From Solanum dulcamara (taxonomy: Eukaryota > Streptophyta > Magnoliopsida > Solanales > Solanaceae), in the NCBI RefSeq assembly GCF_947179165.1, contig NC_077240.1:60237501-60301500 (forward strand): a stretch of DNA of 64,000 bases. The letters are read 5' to 3'. The position numbers and the translations under genes are program-made. Position 1 is the first letter of the stretch. Each line of letters starts with the position of its first letter. The notes beneath the pieces are model-generated. The model ran no database searches and was not told the DNA's origin. It worked only from the letters and a program-made list of their open reading frames with translations. This document shows, piece after piece, positions 46,641 through 55,737 of the stretch.

Positions 46641-47930
46641 AAAGCAAATATAACTTTGAGCTTTACTTTCTAACTAGATGATATAATTAAGGTACTTCAC
46701 TTATTTGTCAACAGTAATAAGATAAAAATCTCAAGTAGTGATTTGGCCTTGATGAGTGTCATTGGATAAAATTGTCTATGATATTATATTTTTGATGTTA
46801 TAGCTTGCTCATTTTCTTCTAATTCTTGGATATTCACTTCAATCTATCTTCTTACTGCTGATATACAGTTGAGGAAGTTCCAATTGATGACGTGGGAGAT
46901 GAGGAATATTTTCCAGTGATCTATGGAACTGGTGGAGGAAATGAGTATACTAAGATATCAAACGATGGTGAGCGAAGTAATACTGTATCTGGTAAACCTG
47001 ATCAGAAGAAGAAGTCTCAGCACATTCCCAAGGAAAGGGCAAATCTTCCATCCATAAGCAAGTGAAAGATGGATATTTTGCTAAAATGTTTTCTTCAAAT
47101 GATGTATGAGAAGAAGTTACCTACTCCATTTATATTGATGAGGTCTTCTTGAGATAAAGATATCAATGTACTATAAGGAATGTTCAAATGCGGAATGTGA
47201 TGTGTTGTTGAAAATCCTTGGAAGTTGGTAATACTTTTAACATATATAAGTGGATTTGGCTCAATATCTATTCTCTAGCTAGTACTTGCAAAAGGGGAAG
47301 AGAGATATGAAAACTAGTGATAAAATACTTTTTGCCATTTAGTGAAAGGAAAATCTAATCGTAATTTTTCTCAACATTTTTATCCAATGTGATGCATGGG
47401 ATAAGAAATGAAGCCACTTTGAAGCTAAACTTTGTATATGATGAAATTAGCTGTCATTGAAGTGCATGGGCGGGATAACTAGGACAGTGTGCCCACCACT
47501 GTAGCTGAGAAGTGGATCACATCACATTGCTCAAAATACAAAGAAGATTTTGATCTTCACTTTTCTAGGATCAAGAATGTGTTGTGCCCTACTCCAAAAA
47601 TCGATGCCACTACTGGACCTCAAATAACCAATGCTGAAGAAAGAGCCGGACCTCAAACAGCCACTGTTGAAGGAGGAGCTGAATGAAGCATTTGGCAAAT
47701 GAATGACCTAATTATATCTGGGATTTGATACCGTTAAATGTTCAAAAAATTTGGACAAATTTCTGTTGTAAGTTAAGTGAAACGTGGAAACTTAGGATTT
47801 TTCAAACTAGAATTTGGTTGTTATGTTTACTCAGTGTTTGAACACTAAACTAATAGTTCAAGCTATATATAACTGATGGTTTGATGTGTAATTACTATAC
47901 TTGTGATTGATCTCTATACTTCCCAAATCC
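46641..47930. other. Unassigned DNA with two gene-like fragments
   Basis: At 46868-47064, after an acceptor-like ATATACAG, a frame reads VEEVPIDDVGDEEYFPVIYG and continues acidic then Lys-rich to a stop. At 47489-47686 a 65-residue frame contains VAEKWITSHCSKYKEDFDLH and a TGPQ/AGPQ-rich tail. I do not recognise either. They look more protein-like than their surroundings and could be exons or captured fragments of a decayed gene. Confidence 0.3.
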
Positions 47931-47932
47931 CA

Positions 47933-48300
47933 TCATGTTTCTTGAGTACTCTTGAGGAACTTGTCCTTCAAAGAGGAATTGTCCTTCTCCAGTTGCACAA
48001 ACTTCGAAAAAGAAGGGATTGCCAAGATCCTTGTCAGGCTACTGAAAAAGAAAGGCGTTAGATTTTTGAAACATTTTAGTTGGCCTACTTGTTTTATTTC
48101 TTCAATCCTTTCCTGTGCTATAGCCAATAAATTGTATCTCTCTTTACCTCTCGCAAACACTACTGCCTTATTAACATTCAAGCAAAACCTCACAGATCCC
48201 TTTGATCGCGCGACTGGCTTTGTGGACCTTTCTTTTGCAAGACATTGGATTGAAGCTTTTAATAAGCTGTCATCATTGGCGATTCTGAATTTGGGAAATA
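47933..48300 (-). pseudogene. Unrecognised protein-like fragment
   Basis: On the minus strand the frame includes KASIQCLAKERSTKPVARSK upstream, then NVNKAVVFARGKERYNLLAI and ERIEEIKQVGQLKCF, ending VQLEKDNSSLKDKFLKSTQE. Composition is that of an ordinary soluble, partly coiled protein. No family is recognised. There is no start with a clear promoter, and it may be a captured or decayed exon. Confidence 0.25.
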
Positions 48301-48339
48301 GTAGTAGTCTTCACTATCTCCCTTACGCCTAATATCCTG

Positions 48340-49060
48340 ACTATTTAATGTGATTTGGTGCAAATAACAAGTGTCGCTAAGTTGATTTCATATCTTTACA
48401 TGCTTGTCGTATGAGCTTGAAACCGTCATGCTTTAGGGGTTTTTAGAATTCTGATACAAGATCATCTGAATGTGTACTCATAACCATAGATTTGAACACA
48501 AAATTCCTGGGTGCATTGTTGTGTTAGGTTGTTTCATTTTTTGTGTGTTCTTAATGAACAGAGTAGAATTTTAATTGTAAATCTATTATGTTTTTCTTCA
48601 ATAGTATCAGTATTTAGGCATAACTCAATTTTGAAAGTTGGGCTATTAAATGATAATTCACTAAGATCATATAAGGATTCTTAACAACATCTAATTCTTA
48701 GTTATTATTATTACAACATTAATTGTTTAACCACATCCTATCACGATACCAAAAGCATTTGTCTTGTTGTAAATATAAGATAGTTCACTATGATTTAGTC
48801 AAATCATTTTTTTAAGACCTAAAGCTCACACTCGAATTAAGATTGTGTGAGAAGAATGAACCAAATATCAAAGGCTTTTGCATTTTGTAGATTACGAGAT
48901 GTAAATTCCGACCTTATGATATCTAATTCATTCTTCTCATAAGTCACCCAATCTTCGAGTACGAGTTTTAGATCATGACAAAATTATTTATCTAATTAAT
49001 GGTGAATTTTATCTTTATAACTACTCTATGTTTTATTGTCTCGTGATTGTTAAAAAAAAT
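48340..49060. other. Gene-free stretch
   Basis: AT-rich, no gene, RNA or transposon end that I can support. Confidence 0.45.
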
Positions 49061-49165
49061 AGACAACCTAGTGCACTAAAGCCCGACCACTAGGACCTAT
49101 TGTAGGCAACTTTACCTTGCATTTATGCCAGAGGTTATTTTCAAGGCGTGAACCCGTGACATTCT
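49061..49165 (-). mobile_element. tRNA-derived SINE fragment, diverged
   Basis: Same SINE type as 7917-8029, here with a B-box-like GGTTCACGCC on the minus strand and the ACCTCTGGCATAAATGCAAG block. More diverged, and lacking the GC-rich palindrome. Confidence 0.65.
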
Positions 49166-49612
49166 TGCCTAGGATTGAAGTAGTAATAAAGATATATGAT
49201 GCAAGGAACAAATGTTGTGACAAAATTTTTTTAGAGAGCTAAACACCATCCCTAATACAGATCCTACATATGCTTCGACAATTAGTGAGAACCGGCAATC
49301 TAGTGAGAAATCTATCAAACCTGTCATTCTTCTACATGGAGAACCCACAGTGGTGTTTAACTCCAAAGACCTTCAAATCTTTATCACGGACTCCACTAGT
49401 AAGGTGAATAAAATTTCTTTTCCCAGCTCCGGTACACGGAGTAGTCGCGGAGCTGGACTTCTCTTCTCTCCAAGCTTCCTTATTTCCAGTTCTTGCTTCT
49501 CGTCCGCTCACCTCTAAGCCTCAACTTTTCCTTAGCTGTATTCATCCTCCATTTTAGCATCCTTTTAATGCAATTGCGGCTAAGGTATGCTGAATTTACT
49601 CTTCTTCCCCTT
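49166..49612. other. Gene-free stretch
   Basis: No supported gene. It contains a short inverted repeat around AGCTCCG...CGGAGCT (about 49426-49453). Confidence 0.4.
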
Positions 49613-50250
49613 ATTTTTTCAGACCTTAAACATATATGTGAAGCGTTCATTTGAATTAACTCTTCTTTAAGCATAGATTGTTCTACTTTCATTTCTTCTC
49701 AAGATTTGTTGTTTCTATCTCTTTGGCTGAATGGGGAATTCTCATACAGTCTACTAGTGTTGAAGAAATTCCTTTCGAAAGAAATTAAACGAAAATGGTT
49801 TTGAGAAATTTGCTTTGTTTTTTATTTTTTTCAAAATGGAATTTTATGGTTTAATTTTTTTTTGTTGAAGGGGGTAATTCAGATGATATCTATTATATTA
49901 ATTTTTATAAGCATTCCATAATTCTATTTTTTTTCAAATCCTGAACATATATGCGAAACACTCATTTCATACCTTTGTTTATATTACCTAGAGCTAGTCT
50001 TTTATATGTTTCATGCATTGAGTTGACTCATTTTTGGCATAGATTGGTCTACCTCTTGAATAGAATGGAGAATTCTGATTTTACCTAATTTTTAAAAATA
50101 TTTGTCGATATTTGAGAAATTCTGCTTAAAGTAATTGAATGAAATTGGTTTTGAGAAATTTTCTTTAATATCTTTTTAAAGATTTTTATGGGTTTAAGTT
50201 CTTTTTTTATTTATTTTTTGTTGAAGAGGTGATTCTTCTTTTATCTAAAA
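49613..50250. repeat. Imperfect direct duplication of ~315-357 bp, possibly in a copia LTR
   Basis: Landmarks recur in the same order: ACATATATG(T/C)GAA (49631 and 49946), GCATAGATTG, GGTTTTGAGAAATTT (49797 and 50147) and TTTGTTGAAG (49861 and 50218). The offset grows from 315 to 357 bp because of small insertions. It lies upstream of a copia PBS, so it may be part of that LTR. Confidence 0.6.
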
Positions 50251-50547
50251 TATATTTAGAGGCATTGACTAATTTTGTTTTTGATAGATTTAACCTTGAA
50301 TTTTTTTCAAGCATTTTTGTAGATCCATATTCTTGGTATGTGTTTCTAAATGTACATAGACACATTATCATATTGTTTACATAGCACAATCATATATAGA
50401 AGATATTTATGGATTTTCTTATTTTATTTTCTTAGATTTTCTTTTGATTTTGTTTCTTTAGATAGACTTGCATGTATACATATAAATAACTCTCATTCTT
50501 GGAATGATAGAGGGAGGAAGATTGTTCCACTGTCTCTATATTTTACT

Positions 50548-50561
50548 TGGTATCAGAGCCA
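50548..50561 (+). other. Primer-binding site of the second copia element
   Basis: TGGTATCAGAGCC matches the usual initiator-Met tRNA complement. It marks the end of a 5' LTR just upstream, whose start I could not fix. Confidence 0.75.
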
Positions 50562-51629
50562 CTAGGGCAAATCATTGATTAGAAATTTCATACCTTCATG
50601 GTAGCCTGAGAGGAGGTCTCTGTTATTTGGGTTGTCCTTCACTACCCAGTTTGTGGTTTGGCAGAACTGATTTTGGCTTACTACTCTGATATCATCTCGG
50701 CATTCATGACATATTCAGGTAATCTTTTGGCACTAAACCTCTGCTTGGATGTGTGTTGTTCATTTCCTATTTTTTTGACTCTAGCTCTTCAAAAGATCTT
50801 TCTAATCTCTTTTTCCAACCACTATTAACTTTGAGCAATGGGTTTTGGTATCTGTGGATCTCAGATTCAAATTCTATTTGAACCTTTCCAGTGGTACTAT
50901 CTAGGTTCAAGAATTCTATTTGTAGACTATTTATTTCTTTGACTTGGGTTAAGTTTCAAGTTTTTTTAGCTCTATTCTAGTCCATTTTCAAGATTAGGTT
51001 CAGGTCTCACTAGTGTCCAAATATTTTCTTAGTCTGTGAAGGACATCTTTGTTGGCAGATAACTTATTTTGTTAATTTGGTTGCAACCCTTGTAACCTAT
51101 AGTCATATGTAATCTATTTAAAAATCCTTTTGGACAAAGCATTAGTTCAAAATGTCTGATTTTATTCCATCATCTGAGAAAATAATTCGGGTTTCAGTCG
51201 ATGAGTTTGCTAAATTCTGTCAATATCATAAATCAAAGAAGGAATCCGCTTCAATTAATGTCTTTGCTGAGTCAAATAAAATGGGTAGTTGATTCATGTG
51301 CCAAAAATCACATGACAGGTAATTCTATTAACATTTCTAGTTTTCCATCACACAAAGCACCCTCTTTGGTTACTATAGCAGATGGATCAACTTGTAATAG
51401 TCTTGGATCAGGGACTGTTAAACAAACTTCATCTATTACTCTGTAATCAGTATTCTACTAAAATTGGCCTTTAATTTGATTTTTGTTAGTAATCTTACAA
51501 GAGACCTTAAGTGTTATATCTTTCTCTTTCCCGATTATTGTCTGTTTCATGATCTTATGATGAATCAGGTTATTGGTAGTACATCCTTGAATAATGGGAA
51601 TCTCAATGTGTTGCCTGCTCTAGTATTGT

Positions 51630-51906
51630 TGTTGTTTTTTTAAAAAGATGGGGCAACAAAAATGGAAGTTAAAATGACTCTCTTTAGATTGAAATGACTT
51701 TCAATTACTTTTCAATATTTTTATCAAGCATAGGTGGGCTTTAAATAGCCAACTTAAAACAAAAAATTGCATAATTTAAATTTCAAAATAAACAAAAATA
51801 TCTTAACAAACTAATCTATCTAACAAAAATTTAAAATTCAAATTATCTAAACTTAAGCAACTTATTAAACTAAACATCACTACAATAACTAAAGTAAAAT
51901 GCAACA
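51630..51906 (-). repeat. 3' LTR of the TR-GAG element
   Basis: Matches 52946-53221 over its full length with about 30 differences by eye. Confidence 0.82.
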
Positions 51907-51929
51907 CTCCTCCTTTGCTTTAGTTACTG

Positions 51930-52746
51930 CAATTTTAAAAGGTTGCTTCCGCTGCTTGTTCTTGAAGATTGTTTTTAAGTTTGCGCACTTTTGTAACATA
52001 ACCTGCTTGTTTGCAATTTCCACATATTGCATCAAGTCTCCACCAACAAAAATTTTCCGAGTATTTTTTTTTTTGCAGTATTTGCAAAGAGGATACTTGC
52101 CTTTTTCTTTTATGTTTTATGCATAAAGAGCACCCTCAATAACATTGTCTTGTGTGAATGCTCTTCTTTGCTCTTGTTCTTGAAGAGAACTTATTAGTTC
52201 TTCAATAGAGATGGTAGATAGATCTTTAGACTCTTTCAGAGATGTAATTTTAGACTCGTATCTATCTGGAATTGTCATAAAAATTTATTCTACTATTCTG
52301 CCATCTTTGAAATCCTCGCCAAGCAACCTAATTTTATTAACAATAAAAGAAATCTTGTCAGAATACTTAACAATAGTTTCATCCTCTTGCATCCTAAGAG
52401 ATTCAATTTCTTTTTTCAAATTCAAAATTTGCATTTGTCTAACTCGGTCACTTCCTTGGTATTCTTTTTGTAGTTTTTCCCAAGCTTCTTTTGTTGTCTC
52501 ACAAGAAATAATTTTAAAAAAAATTAAATCCGCAACTGAATTTTGAATTACAGTTTTTTCTTTGAATTTTTTAGTTTTTTCATCTGAGTGAGATTTAATC
52601 TGAGGAAGAGTAGGATTTTCAGGGAGAGGTTGTAAGGGTATATCTTCCATCACAACTTCCCACAGATCATAGGCTCTAAGATAAGATTTCATTTTTACTA
52701 ACCAAATCTGATAGTTTTTGCCAGCATAATTTTTTAGGGCATTCAA
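51930..52746 (-). pseudogene. Copia-type gag of the TR-GAG element (UBN2-like, two decayed zinc knuckles)
   Basis: The frame shows NALKNYAGKNYQIWLVKM, YDLWEVV, ETTKEAWEKLQKEYQG, LKKEIESLRMQEDETI and KISFIVNKIRLLGE, the usual features of copia gag (UBN2) proteins. It is open for about 153 codons, then meets stops near 52285 and 52126 but no frameshift. Two knuckle-like sites near the C-terminus, CKYCKKKKYSENFC and CGNCKQAGYVTKVR, have Tyr at the zinc-ligand His, and the second ends in Arg instead of Cys. There is no ATG at the expected start. Confidence 0.75.
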
Positions 52747-52814
52747 GGAGAGACTACTTCTTCCTATTTTTTAGGTTAAAAATTTCTTGTGTTGAAAAAA
52801 GCAAGGGTTGAAAA

Positions 52815-52885
52815 TGGTAGCCCTGGCGGGTTAAAATGGGTAGCCTTATCGGGTTAGAAAGGTAGCCCTAACGGGTTAAAATGTT
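52815..52885 (-). repeat. Three ~23-bp tandem repeats in the TR-GAG leader
   Basis: On the + strand the units read GGTAGCCCTGGCGGGTTAAA, GGTAGCCTTATCGGGTTAGA and GGTAGCCCTAACGGGTTAAA. They lie between PBS and gag of the TR-GAG element. Confidence 0.8.
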
Positions 52886-52945
52886 ATGGTAGTTCTTTGA
52901 AAGAACTCACAGATCCCGAAAGATCAATAAAGCTCTTGATACCTC

Positions 52946-53221
52946 TGTTGGTTTTTTTAAAATATGGGGCAATAAAAAAGGGAGTTAAAATGACTCTCTT
53001 TAGATTGAAATGGCTTTCAACTGTTTTTCAAAATTTTTATTAAGCATAGGAGGGCTTTAAATAGCCAACTTAAAATAAAAATCTGCATAATTTAAATTTT
53101 AAAATAAACTAAAATATCTTAACAAACTAATCTATCCAATAGAAATTTAAAATTCAAATTATCTAAACTAAAGTAACTTATTAAATGAAAATTACTGTAG
53201 TAACTAAAGTAAAATTCAACA
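52946..53221 (-). repeat. 5' LTR of the TR-GAG element
   Basis: Starts and ends with TG/CA on the minus strand. The PBS-like GAGGTATCAAGAGC follows internally. Confidence 0.82.
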
Positions 53222-55737
53222 GTTGTGTGTCCATTTGAAGTACATTGTTGATTGGGTCATCCTTCTTTACCTGTGTTGAAGAAAATTTTTCCCAAGTTTG
53301 AAAATATTTCTTCATTGAATTGTGAGTCTTGTAAATTTGAAAAATACCATCGCATCTCATTATGTCCAAGGGTTAATAAACGAGTTGAGTCAGCTTTTGA
53401 GTTAGTTCATACTGATGTTTGGGGACCATGTCTTGTTTTTTCCATGACTGGGCATAAGTATTTTGTCACTTTTGTGGATGATTACTCTCGAATGATTTGG
53501 ATTTATTTTATGAACAATCACTCTAAAGTATTTACTAACTTTTGTGCCTTGCATGCTGAAGTAAAAAATTATTCAACTCTTCGGCATGTATTATAAGGAG
53601 TGATAATGCTAAAAAATACATGTCAGAAATATTTTAGTCTTATTTAAGACAACACAGTATTCTCCATCAGTCTTCATGGGTTGATAAACCCTCTCAAAAT
53701 GGAATTGCTGAGAGGAAGAATAGACATCTACTTGAGACAGCTAGGAAACTTTTGTTCCAAATGAAGGTTTCTAAATTTTTTTGGGCAGATGCGGTGTCTA
53801 AGGCTTATTTTCTGATTAATCACATGTCATCAATTGTGCTTATTGGTAATGTGCCTTACTGTGTTCTTTTCCCAAACAAGTCACTATTTTTTATGGAACC
53901 TAAGTTGTTTAGTAGCACATGTTATATATGAAATATTTGACCATCTCTTACCAAGTTGGACTCGAAGGCATTGGAGTGTGTTTTCTTGGGCTATTCTCGC
54001 CTTCATAAAGGGTATCAATGTTATTCTACTGAACTTGGAAAATATCTGATGTCAACTGATGTGGTGTTTTCAAAGAATACACTGTTCTCTTATGCATCTC
54101 CCATTTTTACAAGTCATGGGGAGGAAGCTGAATGGTTAGTGTACCGGGTTACCCGTTTTGTGACAGATCAATCAGATGATGTTGTTCTTCCATATCCTAT
54201 TCTTCTATTGAGCATCAATCAACTATTGTGTCTTAGACGCATGCTATATCTGTACCAGCAAGACCACCAATTGTCCAAGTTTACATGTACAGTCGAGAAA
54301 CTGATGACACTCGCCCTACATCAATTCCTTTGTCATCAAATCCTCCTTCACTTGATGCTTCAAAAATCTTGACCTTTATATTGCTCTTTGGAAAGGTAAA
54401 TGTCAGTGCAAATCCACATATTTCATTGCCAATGTTGTTTCTTATGACCACTTGTTTCATGGAACAAGTTGTTTGATTACCTCTCTAAACACTATATTTA
54501 TACCAAAAAAGCGAAGGAAGCCTTAAATCATCCTGGATGGTTTGAGAAAATTCTTGAGGAGAAACATGCTCTAGATGAAAATCATACTTGGGATTTAGTG
54601 GATTTACCCAAAGGAAAGAAAGTAGTAGGGGGGAAAGTGGGTGGTTGCAGTCAAAGTTAATCTTGATAGCTCTGTTGCAAGACTTAAGGCTAGATTTATA
54701 GCTAAAGCCTATGATCAGATTTATGGGGTGGATTATTCTGACACCTTCTTTTTGATAGTCTATCTCACCTCTGTCCATTTGTTATTTTCCTTGCTTGTTC
54801 TCAACATTAGCCTTTACATCAGTTGGATATCAAGAATGTGTTCCTTCATGGTGATCTTCATGAAGAACACTATGGAGCAACCACCTGGGTTTGTTGCTCA
54901 AGGGGCGTATGGGAAAGTTTTTCATATGAGAAAGTCTCTATATGGTCTGAAGTAGAGTCCTCGTGCCTGGTTTGAAAAATTCAGCAATGTAATTTAAGAG
55001 TTTGGATTGAAAAAGAGCAAGTGTGATCACTTAGTATTTTCTAGACAATCAATATTTGGTATCATTCTTCTAGTTGTCTATGTTGATGATATTGTTATTA
55101 CAAGAGATGATTGTGCAGGTATTTCTTCTCTCAAGAAGTTTTAACATACCAAGTTTCATACCAATGACTTGGGGCACCTAAAATACTTCTTGGTCATAGA
55201 AGTAACAAGAAGCAAGAAAGGGATTCTCTTATCCCAAAGAAAGTATGTACTTGACCTACTTGCAGAAACTAGAAAGTTAGGAGCCAAGCCATGTAGCACA
55301 CCGATGGTTCCTATTGTATGCATCTTATTGAGGATGATGGTAATCCATTTCATGATCAGGAAAGATACGAAAGGTTAGTTGGGAAATTAAACTATCTCAC
55401 AGTAACCCGTCCAGATATTGCTTATGCTGTCAATATTGTAAGTCAATTCATGTCTATACTGATAGTAAAATATTGGGCAGCCTTGGAGAAACTCTTATGT
55501 TATTTGAAAGGAGCTCCTGGTCTTGGCATATTTTATAGTAATCACAGACATACTTATATTGAGTTTTTTGCAGATATGGATTGGGCTGAATAAGGAATTG
55601 ATAGAAGATCAATAACTGGCTACTGTGTCTTTGTTGATGGAATCTTGTATCTTGGAGGAGTAAGAAAGAAAATGTTGTATCTTTATGTAGTGTAGAATCT
55701 GAGTATTAAGAAATGAATCAATCCACATGTGAAATAC

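Larger units (their letters stand above)
51630..53221 (-). mobile_element. TR-GAG type non-autonomous LTR element (gag only)
   Basis: A 1.6-kb LTR element on the minus strand. It has LTRs 52946-53221 (5') and 51630-51906 (3'), TG...CA ends, and a PBS GGTATCAAGAGC right after the 5' LTR. A leader and one gag gene follow, then a purine tract AAAGGAGGAG against the 3' LTR. Target repeats are ATTGT (51625-51629) and GTTGT (53222-53226). There is no protease, RT or integrase. This matches the published TR-GAG class of gag-only retrotransposons. The LTRs differ by roughly 10%, so it is older than the Ale-type copy. Confidence 0.82.
51152..55737 (+). pseudogene. Second copia element: gag-pol remnant, split and truncated
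   Basis: Starts with a short gag remnant (MSDFIPSSEKIIRVSVDEFA) joined almost directly to the protease (WVVDSCAKNHMTG near 51285, where DSG reads DSC), so most of gag is lost. It is interrupted at 51629 by a TR-GAG element and resumes after 53221. Integrase follows with LGHPSL, CKFEKYHR, VHTDVWGP and NGIAERKN. RT has a YVDD site near 55080 and SLYGLK near 54940. RNase H breaks off after ESEY-x-EMNQSTCEI at 55737, where a minus-strand gypsy LTR begins. There are many stops and frameshifts. Confidence 0.82.
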
